The notes under the pieces are model-generated. The model was given only the letters and a program-made list of their open reading frames with translations, had not been told where the DNA came from and ran no database searches. DNA of 64,000 nt. Origin: Blasia pusilla. Its lineage: Eukaryota > Marchantiophyta > Marchantiopsida > Blasiales. This document shows, one piece after another, positions 24,876-36,539 of the stretch (positions are counted from its first letter, which is position 1; each line of letters opens with the position of its first letter). The stretch spans positions 41,974,001-42,038,000 of the forward strand of contig CM114274.1 of assembly GCA_050084515.1 (NCBI GenBank). The letters are read 5' to 3'. The position numbers and the translations under genes were made by a program.

Positions 24876-25159
24876 CTAAGAAGTGTCATTGAGCGGAAAG
24901 TCTTCGGAGTTGTCAAAGGAGCCATCAACGCTGAGAGAAGCACGGGCATCGTATTCTGTTACAGATTCTGCTCCTTCGAGTCTCAAAACTTCGTCCAGAT
25001 TTCGAATGATCTCCCGCATGTGTGGCCCATCTGCTCCTTTCTCTTAGTGGACGAGAGCGCAGGCTTTGTGATTTTGAGTAACCCTTCATCACCATAACCC
25101 CCTTCAAGCCCCGGATCTACAATTTTCACCACACCGTTTACCTTCATGGCCTCGCGAAC
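24876..25159 (-). pseudogene. Kinase C-terminal exon of thaumatin-receptor kinase copy A
   Basis: The exon follows an acceptor TTTCCAG at 25160 and reads VREAMKVNGVVKIVDPGLEGG, then EEGLLK-like and PHMREIIRNLDEVL, ending at a TAG (24878-24876). It matches exon 11 of copy B (31084-30875) in position and phase. A one-base deletion at about 25043 shifts the frame in the middle. The rest of the kinase is missing: the next upstream sequence is a copia fragment and then a LINE. This is the 3' remnant of a receptor kinase paralogue. Confidence 0.8.
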
Positions 25160-25229
25160 CTGGAAACAGTTTTCCAAACGCGTTTGAGTTGTTTCCAGGG
25201 TGTCGTGCATCAGAAAATGAAATGCTTAA

Positions 25230-25866
25230 ATTCATGTGAAAACTTCAATTTGGCGAACTGATGGAAATCCTTTTTGGTGTCGACATAAAAAAGGAATGCG
25301 TAGCCTCCAAGGACTATCCTACATCCACCCCAATCTGCATCTCTATATCCTACAAGTTCCAAGTTCGCATTTTGTCCTCCATACCATATCGTATAGATCC
25401 TTTGTTTCTTGTAGGTATCGAAGAATCCGTGATAGTTGCGGACATATCATTTATTGCGCAAAATGTTGGCAAGCAAATGAGATATCGTTTGGGAGGTAGA
25501 GCAAAGAGCCCATTGCTCTTTGATAAAGCTCTTTACCTTTACTATCCAACAATGAGTCGTTACCTTTGCTCCATTGGTGTGATGCAGGGTTTATCTTTTC
25601 AAACCCGAATTCTCTTAATTTCTCTCTGATATACTTTGCCTGACTCAAATAAATTGTGCGAGCTTTCATTTCAAGGATGAAGGTGATACCAAGAAAGTAT
25701 AAAGTTTTCCAAGATCCTTCATCTTGTACTTGTTATGCAACTCCTCCTTGCTCTTCACAATTAGCTTGAAGTTCTCCTCCTTGCTCTTCACAATTAGCTT
25801 GAAGTTCTTGCCGCCTATTATCAAGTTGTAAACAAGCAACAATAAGAAGCTTTCCATTTGCATTGT
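25230..25866 (-). mobile_element. Ty1/copia RT-RNase H fragment
   Basis: Minus-strand copia polymerase. It reads LIIGGKNFKLIVKSKEEL and YKMKDLGKLY near 25840-25690, then KARTIYLSQAKYIREKLREF and MGSLLYLPNDISFA (25669-25451). After shifts, LVGYRDADWGG and LGGYAFLF from RNase H follow near 25350-25270. It is truncated on both sides and has frameshifts. It lies next to LINE copy b inside receptor kinase copy A. Confidence 0.85.
25741..25806 (-). repeat. 33-bp in-frame tandem duplication inside copia RT
   Basis: CTCCTCCTTGCTCTTCACAA begins at 25741 and again at 25774. The unit is 33 bp, so the peptide NFKLIVKSKEE is doubled without loss of frame. Confidence 0.95.
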
Positions 25867-25879
25867 GTATAAACAAGGA

Positions 25880-27012
25880 TCTGAATTTTAGCGCTTCCAT
25901 CCAAGATGTTGTAGAGAGCTATCCAAGTTCTCATTCCATCCACGGCAAGCATTCATATTTGTGGAGTCACGCGCTAACCTTTCTATTGGGAATAGCAAAG
26001 CTTGTTGGGTGATGGGGCGAAGAGCAATAGGAATGCGAGTGTAGAATCTAGGACGAGGAAGACATGGATGGAAAGAGTGAAGGAGATCAATTTGGCTTAA
26101 CCAGGTCCAAGCAATTGTTGTGGGGAGTGCAATAGGAGTTGGTATCGGGTTAGGGATTGAAGGCCCATGCATGGATCGATAGTACCGCTGATGTCTTTTG
26201 ATCCCATTAGGAGCAAAGTCCTTACCACAAGGTATGCAACGAACCTTTGGTACAAATGGAGAAGTAGAAGGGTTACAAGGAGAGGAGGTGGGAGGTGCAA
26301 GAGGTGGTGATGGCCTACGATGAGGGGGTAAATAGGTTGGGGAAGGAGGAGGAGGAAGAAGGGAGATTCGGGTAGAATAGATGGGAGTTGGAAGCAAGGG
26401 CATAGATGAGATATGTGGGGATGGCAAAGTAGAAGGATTTGATAATAATGGATCAGGATTAGGCTCCATAGGACAAGGCGAAGAAGGGAGAAGAGGAGAA
26501 TCCGGAAAAAATGTAGCGAGTGTAATGGGTGTATTAGCATCAAGAGGAAAATGGCGAGATCGACGATGAGGAGGTGAACCAAGGGGAGAGGTTACGGCTA
26601 TAGGTTGGCGTGTAAAACCAGATAAGCGAATAGATGGAGAATCCAACTCCATCTCTGATGACATAGAAGTAAAGGTAGGCAAGTCTCCGAAGACAAGAAA
26701 AGACATACGGAACTTGGTTTGGAGAAAGCATGAGGATAACGAACAAAGCAAAAGTAGTGGAGAGATGAAGAATAGGCACCTACAAAGAAGGAAAAAAAAA
26801 TAGAAAACCTACTTGATATCAAAAGAACAAGTTCGAAACAGGCCCAAACACATCCAAAACCAACATTCGAGAAGAAAGTTATTAAAGAAATTGAAAACAC
26901 CGAAAAAAAAAAATGTGAGGAAGAAATGAACCACCCACCTATATTAAAAAAGCAAAAGAATCCCTTAAACCAATGAATAATATATATAATAATGAGAGCA
27001 CTATTTTTGAAA
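25880..27012 (-). mobile_element. RLE-type LINE, 5' fragment (copy b)
   Basis: The 5' part of the LINE family also seen at 54.9 kb, on the minus strand. A readable 287-codon frame (26751-25888) begins MLCSLSSCFLQTKF. It is rich in proline and serine and holds a zinc-finger-like CIPCGKDFAPNGIKRH, as expected at the N-terminus of single-ORF RLE elements. Similarity to the 54.9 kb copy extends upstream to about 27012 (AGTGCTCTC), matching the 5' limit of that copy. The reverse transcriptase is absent, the copy ending at a copia fragment. It preserves the site that is filled by a solo LTR in the other copy. Confidence 0.8.
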
Positions 27013-27014
27013 TT

Positions 27015-28330
27015 GAGTATACTCAATTTGAGTGTAGGCAATTCTAAACCGCGCACGTCATAGCTTATAGTTTTGACTATAAGCTGTGTGTCAAACATGT
27101 TTAAATTATAAACGGAAACAAGAAGGGTAATCCTGAAGCACTCTCTAACTGAGGTCAAATTCTCGGCACTCTAGCTTCGCTATTGAGATCAGCCTATCAA
27201 ACCGAAGGAAGCATCGGCCTCCGCGATAGAGGATAGTGAAAGATAGGTCTCACATCGCGACTTCGTGGATTTTAAAATACTTCAATCTTCTGTGGGAGAG
27301 GATCGATCAAATTAAACTATCAGGATTGGCCTGAAAGCCCATGACCGAATCTAATATAGGTCTACTCCGGTTTATCCATCACCTACATTTGGTAGACCTA
27401 GAAGTGCCGGAGTAAGAGGCATCCCTGCTTTTTTCATATCCAGGTTTAGTCTGCTATGGAGTACTCGGCGAGAGCCATTGGCTCCCAACATTTCGGGTCA
27501 TTTTTTTACTAGAAATTTCGGATTCCAAACTTTAATGCGACATTATATTTAATGCCCGATCATGTGGAGCATCACTGAAGCATCCTCGTCGTCTTCAAAT
27601 AGGTTTATAACTATAGGGTTCATTAGAAAAGATCAAAAGTATGAAACGTATGAAAAATGAGGCGAGTTGATCATTTTTTTTGAAGTCATGTTCGACTGCG
27701 GCAGATGGTTTCAACAGAATCTATGGCGTGATGTATGCAAATCGGTTCCGAATCAAACCTACTGGCTCAAAGTTGAGGGCCAAGTCTGCAAAAGTAGATG
27801 CCATGCAAACCTATACTTCCGATTGCTTCTCGCGTGTTAGACTTTACGATGATCAGTAAAGGACAAGTTCCATTTTGGAAATAAACTGAAGATCCATACA
27901 CTCCCGTGCATCACTCTAAACATGTCGTCAGAGAAAATTGGGCTCATATTGAAACTGTAAGTGAGGTTTGCAGTCAAATCGTCGTCTGCACTATGGGTAG
28001 ACCTCGGGAAATGTAATCTGCTCGTGCCGAGTTACGTCTACAGAAGCATAAAAGTAACGCCGCTGGAAGAATGAGAATATCTGACGACGAGTATTGCATA
28101 TGTCGCATGATGTTTTGAACCGGAAGAATCTGCCACCAATGCCCGCGAATCTCCAGTTGTGGGGGGGAGCAAGGAGGGGCGCGCAGAAGAAAGTCACCAC
28201 CTGAAATCCGCACAGAAAAGTGGATGACGTATAAAGCACTGCAGGAGAGCGACTGTAATCAAAGACACATGCACCGAGAGCTCTGGATTTCAAACTCACA
28301 GGCGAACTCGTACAGTCGGAGGGGAGTTCT
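27015..28330. other. Middle of receptor kinase copy A, not recognisable
   Basis: Between the LINE fragment and the thaumatin-like exon of copy A I find no kinase, transmembrane or thaumatin exon. It may be intron or foreign sequence. Open frames on the minus strand show no motif. Confidence 0.4.
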
Positions 28331-28339
28331 TACAACGTT

Positions 28340-28900
28340 CGACAAGCTGTAGAAGCGCTTCCTGGAAGTGTTTACTTCTTGTCCAATCATGAACTTGGCA
28401 GTGATCGTGAAGGTTCTATCATAATCTAGATCTCCTCCTGCTTCACACTTTTCTGTCACAGAACCATAAATGTTACCGTGTGCCTATTCGCAACGAGCGA
28501 AGCAATCAAGAAACTCATAACCTACGTCGTCCAAATCACATCGCCGAATACGATCATCCAGCTGCCCCTGAGAGCAGACTGTGATGTGCAAACTGCAGCT
28601 ATATCGCATAAGAATCGCACAACATGCATGAAGACCATAACATTCTCCCAAGGTCAGAAGCCGTGATAGGTTCCCAGAACGTCAAGGGATGCACGAGCAA
28701 TCCCGATCCCCCAGCTCTTTCTGGAGTTATAAGTGTTTCGGAACGGTGCCACCCAAGCAGATCCTGAAACATGCGCAGAAATCTAGCAAAATCACACATA
28801 TGGGCTTGCTTTAGTTTCATCCAGAGGAACAACACATGCCTCCAGGATCAAGGTCGAGAGGACGACGGACTTGACATTCCCCTCGCTGGTCCCAGTTTGT
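28340..28900 (-). pseudogene. Thaumatin-like ectodomain of receptor kinase copy A
   Basis: Minus-strand remains of exons 1 and 2. Near 28860-28830, VVLSTLILEACV matches the leader of copy B ([12 protein letters not shown]), but no ATG precedes it. In the next exon HITVCSQGQLDD, then (after an in-frame stop) HGNIYGSVTEKCEAGG and TITAKFMIGQ are readable. The exon ends RFYSLSNV before a GTAAGA donor. These correspond to [19 protein letters not shown] and LSVV of copy B. The missing start codon and the in-frame stop make it a pseudogene. Confidence 0.65.
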
Positions 28901-28904
28901 GGAG

Positions 28905-30870
28905 GCGTATTCAGGAATTGGTCTAGATAATCTACGAAATGGCGCATGTTTCTAGATATCTAGCCTGTTCCACACACATTTAAAGAGTTATACTCCAATG
29001 GATCGTAGACAGGTGAATCAGGAATTGTCCTGAAAATTATCACATCTGACGAAAAGAATCTGGATTGGGACCCAGGGTGATTTAGCTCGACGTTTGGTCT
29101 CAGCGTTAACCATCCCACAAAACTAATTTTCCCACATTCTGACGCATGTTTCAAGAGGAGCTGGAGTTATCTCCACGAACAATTGTGTTTCACCAACGCT
29201 TCGTTTCAAGACAATCTCAAACGGATGAAAATTCTAGCAAAGCTTTCCATAGAAAACCATCTCGAACTCATCGCTCCCAGCTGCTATAGTCACTGGAAGA
29301 GCTGAGACTGACACTTATTGGGATTGAGCGATATGGTGGAAACATGTCGAATGCATGAAGGGGAGCATCTTTCAGAAAAGAGTTCTAATTCTGGGATAGC
29401 ATCAAGTAGCGTCAGTGGACTCGTTCATTAGAGTCGGAAAACAATTAATTTCTTTCATTCCTTTTCCATTTGCGTCGTCCTGTTTGACTTCTGGCCAAGT
29501 AAAAAAGCCTATCGTTCATGGAAGTGGAGAAAGAATGAAAGAACCGTTGTAGAGAAGTGTGGTAGGTAGGTACGTAGGTCCACATAGCTGTATGCCTAGG
29601 TAAAGTGGAAACGTGGGAATCCTACTCTAAAACTTTTTCCACGATTTCATTCTATGAAAGTTCCTTCCAGCGAGGGTCCCCCAAATGAGTCGCGCACCAG
29701 CCAGAAGCCCAATCGCACACTGTAACACTCATTTTCACCAGAATATGTACTAAAGCCAATGAAGTACCTCAAACCTGTCATTCCAAACGTTTCATCGGCC
29801 TGAGGAAATAGAGGCTCAATTGATTCGCTGCTGCGCTTGCTCGTTCGTTGTGGTTGGTGATGATCTCCCTTCCCACGTCTCTGACTCGTAGACCGTTCGT
29901 TTCTCCTCAATGTCTCTGTTGTGTGCACGTCACCCCTCTCACTAGAGTTGCTCCGACGTAGTCTCGCTCAAACACCCGTCACCTTTACACCATTAACCTC
30001 TAGTTATTAGAGTAGAGAGAGAAGTAAAATGGGGTCCTCAATAGACCGCATTGAGTTCGACAAATTGACTTCTCCGATAAGAGATAGCATTTGAGTTCTC
30101 CATGTCTACTTATCTGCTATAAGATCGCATTTGAGTTCTCCATATCTATTTATTTCCTACGAGATCATGGCTTACGTCATAAGTAAGAATGGAGAAAACG
30201 ATGAATAATCTTTAGCCAAATAGGGCATCCCTTCAACAACCATGAACAAATTTGAAGCATCCATCCATTTTTCCTATTTTCTTTTTTTCTAAAACTTTAA
30301 GCATGGTTTTGGCATTTTCATTAAAATGTTTTACATGAAACTTGTAAAATTTCCTGTGGATTTCATAGTCTCAAACATTCAACCCCGGTGGTTTTCCACA
30401 TTTAAACCACTTTTAAAAACTAAAAGATCATATTACCTTGTAAGTTACATTGGGGAATGATATAAATTTTATATATCAACGCGGTACACATTCCACTTTC
30501 AAATGCATGATAGGTATTTCTTACATATTAATTCTATCATGTTTCTATTGAATTTCGGATGATATCAATTTTTATATTTGCATAATATTTATATTATGTG
30601 GATTTTTATATTTGGGTCAAATCTACATTCAAGAAAAAAAAAAGAAAAAAAGAGCTATTAATTTCGAAAAAAAGCATTGCACAAACGGTGAAATTAAGAA
30701 TGAAGCTATTAATTTAGAGGGGTGCTTGTGTAGAAGGTGCTTCAAACTGGCCCGGTAGGTCAGGGTATGTTCTTGTTTATGTTGAAGGGGTAGTATTGGA
30801 GGAGTTCTTGACAAGGAGTTTCCCGGAGCCATGAGGCTCGAGAGTGCCATGCGCACTGTCTTCTTCGTGT
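28905..30870. other. Region between receptor kinase copies A and B, no gene seen
   Basis: No supported gene. A minus-strand frame at 29928-29647 (about 90 codons) has no recognised motif. GCATTTGAGTTCTCCAT occurs twice, near 30088 and 30128. From 30200 to 30720 the DNA is AT-rich. Confidence 0.4.
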
Positions 30871-30874
30871 CTTT

Positions 30875-33800
30875 TTATATCTGGGATCCGAATGCTGCCT
30901 CCAGTTTCAAAGCTTCCGCCAAAACTCGCACAACCTCCCCCATCTCCGGCCGATCAGCTGCTTTGTGCTGTGCGCAAGAGAGAGCAAGTCGCGTGACTTT
31001 GAGCAAGCCTTCTTCGATGTACCCTCCTTGAAGCACGGGATCCACGATGGCCGAGATGTTGTGTGCCGTCAGCGTCTCTCGAACCTGTTGATCAGTTTCG
31101 GAATCATGAGCGATCTGTTGTTAATATCTCGCCAATCATACACAGCTGAGCATCCCTAGAAAACATGTCAGGTTTATGAGCAGCATGTGCACTCATGCGA
31201 CCAGAGTTTCACTCCGTGTGGAGGTGGCGAATTTGGAGTCTACTTCCTTGAACGATGGACGAATACCGGGATTTCAGAGCACATTGCCATTGAGGGTGAT
31301 CATCATCTGGAGCTCTTAGGAATCGTCTTCAACCTGGACCCGAAAGCATCGAAGCTTCGCACGGTAATCCACTCACATGCATGAAATTTTGATTGTCCAT
31401 GGCGAGGCTTCTCCCGGAAAATATGGGATTCTACGTTTAGGCACATGGAGATGTGCCAAACGCTGCATGAACCTCGTGGCGTTTCGATTTGATTCCGTTC
31501 CCTCCTTTCGTCCAGAAACTGGAGTTTTGCAAGACTAACGACGCCACTAAGTGCACAGATATGCGTTATTGACACAAGTATGGCATGTGTGTTCCTAGGA
31601 GTTCATCGGGACAAGTCGCTCTGAATTCCAGCTGGGTCGGGTTATTCAGCATGAGTCTCCACACTTTTTTTACGAGGTGGATGTGGAGGAACGACCACTT
31701 TCCGCAAGGAAGTCAATCGAGTCACTCTTTGAGGAAGCTATGGGATCCAGGCCTTACCCAATCCGAAATGTTTGATATGTCAGTGCCAGGAAACTCGGCG
31801 GATTGAGGCTTTTTCTTCGTGATGAGCTCCAGCAGTACCATCCCGAAGCTGTAGACGTCGCTCTTCGTGGTCAGCTTTCGTCTCATGAAGTACCTGCATT
31901 TGTTGTCTTGATGTGAAGCCATCGGATCGGAGATCCATTGAACACACAGTCTCGAGGAAATCTCTCAACTTAAACGCTCCAAATCACTGCTACAGCCTTC
32001 CGAACGTGGTCCATGATATAAAACCACAGATCAAGCATGGAAATGACGATCTCTTAGTCAGCCAATTGAAGGGTAGGACGTAGTGCACGTACTCGGGATC
32101 CAGGTACCCAATAGTTCCCTTAACAGCCGTAGAAACTCCACCAATATCTTCTTCGGGAACTAACTTTGATATTCCGAAGTCCCCAACTTTCGCGTCGAAT
32201 TTTTTGTCCAGCAGGATATTCGAAGCCTTCACGTCCCTATGTATAATGGGCGGATTGCAACCTGTATGCAGGTACTCCAGCCCTGTACACAGATCGAAGA
32301 ACTGAAGTGATTGATTCATCAAGTAAATAAACCCAGTGTTGCGATTGGTGCAAGATTTCACAGCGTCTACCACGCTGGGACTCCACCGTATAAATCGATG
32401 GACCTTCATTGCATGAACACGCACTAGACTGGACGGTACAGGCAAGAGGTTTACTATAGCGATCGGCAACTGGAGATGGAAGAGGCGAGTTGTCTACATT
32501 GCGTACCTTTCGCTGTGTTGAGTGCGATGCTGAGTCGTATCTTCCAGTCAATCGTCTGTATGTCTCCACCTGCAGGGTTTCGAACTTTGATGAGAAGATA
32601 GACAAGTGTACACGGGTAAGTAAATGTACAGCTACGTGCACAGCTGCTTGCTTCGCGCTAGAAAGACATGTATTGGCTGAGATCGATGTGGGTATATAGC
32701 ACCTGGAGTGGGCAGTCCGATCGGCCATATATACCTCTGGAGTAGAGGTGATCGCTCAGGGTGCCTTGCGCCATGTAGACGTAGATGAGAATCTGATGGG
32801 GTTGCTCGCAGCAATATCCTACTAGCGAGACCAGGTTCCGATGGTGTAATCTGGAGAGGAGAGACACCTTGAGGCGCAAACATACGATAATCAATTCAAT
32901 TTGAATACATATCGAGAGATTTCGTGTGACCTTGGCGATGAAATGGAGTCTGACGATGTTTCTAAAAGGAAATGTTACAAGAAAAGAATCACTATGAGCT
33001 CTGGAGCGTATTAATTACACAAGGGAGGACATCGAGCTTCGAATCCTAGTTGAAGATAGATACGCACTTCATTTCGGAACTCATATCCTCCCTGTTTGGA
33101 ATTGCTTGCGTTAGTCTTCACCGCCACCTCCTCGCCGTTTGGAAGCCTCCCATAGTACACGGGTCCATAGCCTCCTCTCCCAATAACAGTTGCAAAGTTG
33201 TTGGTGATAGATCGAACAGTTGCATAAGAGAATTCCTTTGATGACTTGGGTATATCCTCTGCAATCACGTACACTTGTTGAGTATCACATGGTTGTAGCG
33301 AGATCTATGTAGACACTCCTGACTAAACTGCCACAGTTGGAGTTCGTACTCTCTATTTCATCCGATAAAATTTAAGCGAGTCAAACGCGTACCATGCGAA
33401 ACAATAAGCATACCTCCTAGTAAGATGTCATCTCCTCTTGCCACCCATATCTTGTTCTTCGAGAGGAATATAAAAAATCCACCCACCAGTACAATCACAA
33501 TTAGGATCGATCCGAATAAGATTCCGACAGTACCCTTTAGAAACATCTAAGGGCATCGAATTGAGAGGGCCCGAGTTCGGCAAACTGGTCTCAGGTAGGC
33601 CGATTTGATATCTCTCGGGGCAGAATGTGACCTGAGATCCACTACAAAAACTCAGTTACGTCAAACACAAGTCTTCGAGCAGATAGATCAACAACTTCCC
33701 AAAATGCTGGCTGTTCTTACGTATGAAAGATAACTTTTCGGGGAATCCAGACAGGCGAGATCTGGATTTGGAGCCATCGGATGACTTCATCAATCAATAA

Positions 33801-35816
33801 GCAGCTCGTCGTCGATTAACAACTTCTAAACTGTTGGAAGATAAGTCGCATTGAGTTGAGCTGCTCACGGACATCCTGGAGCTCCACATACCTGGTAGGT
33901 GGTCTGTAAACTAGCGCAAGAAAACCCAGTCCCGTTGAAATCATTGATGTAGGTGACTGAAGTGTTACACGCCTTCTTGAACTGCTTAGTTCCATATGTG
34001 GGTTTCTCGTTTCTTCCTTGATTGTTGACGCAGGATGCTCCACTCGCATGCCTTGCGAGTTCATTGGGCGGCTGACAAAACTCGCTACGCAGCAATGTAT
34101 GTACGCTTGGATCAGTCGACACCAAGCAGTTGACTCTCTAAATTCTCGAACGAATGCCTGATCCTACGTAAACGAGTGACAGGTCCAAACATTCTACCTC
34201 TACGCATGCAACTGACTCCTGTTTACATTATATCCTCAACTTTAAGAATCTTGCTTTTCTCTACTATCTCTAGGTCATCGAGCCGGGAATCCATGGCGCG
34301 ATGAGCTCAATTAACTATCTTTACTGTTCAGGTATACCTGACGAAACCGTACGTCTGGGAAAAGAAAGAAAACAAACTCCTATAGACCTGACCATACCGA
34401 GCTAGAGATCTCATTGAAGATGGGGCCAATCGAAGAAGAGAATTTTGTTATCAAGAACTCCGTCCTCCAGAGCTACTAGCTTAATAACGGATAGCACTCG
34501 GATGTCTGGAGACCTGACGGAAAGTTGGGGGAGAGGAATGGCAGATGATGCATTGAATTGACGCTTATATCGCTTATGAAGTACTCTCTTTAGAAGATTA
34601 CCAGCACGAAGGAACCAGTTGAATTTAATACCTGGTTCGTTCGGGGATGGTTGAGAGGATTTTTGAGGAAAGGAACCGAAATTAAGATTATCTTGATTCC
34701 ACGTGGTGAGTACGGAACGGACGAAAGAAGGAGGTCGACTGCGTTAGCTCACCTGAGGTTCTTGATGACACAACTAACACTGCCACACAGATAGCCCTTA
34801 GGCTGCACGTTCACGTCGATTTTCATGCCGATTGAGTAAGCCTCCTGCACAAATGTCATCGAGTTGCCACAATTATGTGTCTTTCTCATACTAATGGTTG
34901 AACCCATGTTAGTAATTATGCAAATCTTCTCACGTAACTCTCATCCGACTCGTATAGTATGGATAAGCTTGTGGTCGATATTGAATGCTGTTCCATCCAT
35001 CAAATGGAAGAAGCATTTCGAATGCAGCACCATCCATGTCTGGACAGATTCGTTCATGGCTTCGACGAACGATCCTGAAGTGGAGTCTATTAAATCAAGC
35101 GGGGGGAAACGAAAAGGAAGTGAGCACTTACTACGACAGACAGGCGATAGTAACCAACGGTTAAATTTGTAATGCGGAACTCGGCATGGTTGGTCAAGTT
35201 TAGGTCGGTAGGCACAGAGGGATGCAGGTCATCTGCACACTTTCCTGTCACAGACGCATAGACGACACCGTATCCCCAGGAGCAATTAGGGGCTAAATGG
35301 AGATCTTGAAAGGCTCCTGGGATCAAATCGTACTGCAGTATAGGATCTGGCTTCCTCTGGGAACAGGCTGTGATTTTGGAATCGCAGTTGTTTCGGATAA
35401 TGATCGAACAACCTGCATGGGAAGCAGTCCTCATAACGTCAGAAGCGGATAGTAGCTGCACGCGTCTGATAGATCGATCTTCATTACCAAGAGGAGCTCG
35501 AAGCTGGACAACGTCCCAATACATTGTGGAGATCTAGCCATTTTCTGAAGTCGCAAGTAACCCGTGCCAGGAAAGTCAACTGCAGCCATCGACACCCATA
35601 TATTCAAAACGTATGAGACGAGACTTCATGTACAACCAGAATTTTACTGCATCCATAAATCATAATGCATCATGTCTCGAGATGCATAAACTACTGCGAG
35701 CGAATTGGGAGCAGGATGTATCAGTAAAACTCACCCTTCACGCAAGCTTCCACGATCAAAGTCCACGCGAAGAAGACGAGCTGTTTCCGAGCGCTGGAAT
35801 TCGAATGTGATCCCAT
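30875..35816 (-). CDS. Receptor kinase with thaumatin-like ectodomain (copy B)
   Basis: A predicted single-pass receptor kinase that senses something outside the cell through a thaumatin-like domain. Eleven exons fit with consistent phases: 35816-35735, 35412-35132, 34844-34753, 34084-33892, 33631-33414, 33258-33068, 32867-32735, 32569-32507, 32282-32093, 31893-31758 and 31084-30875, about 595 residues. Residues 1-27 are a leader. About 28-222 are thaumatin-like ([32 protein letters not shown], then VTFCPE). About 250-272 are a membrane span, and about 290-560 a kinase. The kinase has GRGGYG (315-320), VAVK (Lys336), HRDVKASN (Asp434), DFG (452-454) and [10 protein letters not shown]. All catalytic residues are present and it is an RD kinase. 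One extra base in CCC at 33533-33535 breaks the frame before the membrane span. HRDVK and [12 protein letters not shown] resemble LRR-type receptor kinases, not angiosperm PR5K. The ligand is unknown. Confidence 0.85.
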
Positions 35817-36172
35817 CTTTGTGGAAGGGGCTTCTCTGGATTCATGACCCACTACCGCGCCCCACAGACCGTGCGGAACACATGCAATCTTTCGATTCCT
35901 CGGTTTTCGCGGCTTTTGCAGTCTCCCCCAGCACCGTTTCTGATGAGACTAATCCACACACTTAGAACCTTAAATGTGAAAGGTTCTCAACACGATCAGA
36001 CCTTCCGATGATGGACTAGACCCCTCTTGACTGTTTCAGCGCACACACAGACTCAGCCTATACGAGCTCCCAGAAACACCTCTTCTCTCCTGGGCCGGAT
36101 CCGTATCGGGCGCCAGAGGTCCTCGTGCGGTAAGTTCTCGACTGGGGAGAGAAAACTCCGGACGAGCTCGAG

Positions 36173-36535
36173 AAGAAGCGTCCGGACTCACTTCTCCTCG
36201 CGCCCAACTAGTACTCAACTCGCGCTAGCAGCACTTCATGATCCAACTCCGGTGAACTACGGGAGTACCCAAAAAACCTGCTCGAGCTGGTGCACAAGAA
36301 GCGTCCGGACTCACCTCCACTCGCACCCGACTGGTCCTCCACTGGCGCTAGCAGCACTTGATGATCCAGCTCCGCTGAGCTGGGGGAGTATCCGACATCG
36401 CTACCGGAACTCGAGCACAAGAAGCGTTCGGACACGCGCCGGAGTGGTCCTCCACAGGCGCTAGCAGCACTTGATGATCCAACTCCGGTGAAGCGGGGAG
36501 CACCCGACATCAATGCTCGAGCTGATGCTCAGGTG
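36173..36535. repeat. 123-bp tandem repeat upstream of receptor kinase copy B
   Basis: AAGAAGCGT occurs at 36173, 36296 and 36419, exactly 123 bp apart. Each unit also contains GCGCTAGCAGCACTT and GATCCA(A/G)CTCCG. The array begins about 360 bp upstream of the receptor kinase start codon on its promoter side. Since 123 is divisible by three, long open frames cross it, but they begin without an ATG and are probably not genes. Confidence 0.9.
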
Positions 36536-36539
36536 TCAC

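Noticed and set aside
26381-26569. Glycine-rich plus-strand frame
   Set aside because: Antisense to the proline/serine-rich LINE frame at 26751-25888.
36027-36464. 145-codon frame with repeated RSVRTH words
   Set aside because: It begins without ATG, and its length results from the 123-bp repeat being divisible by three.
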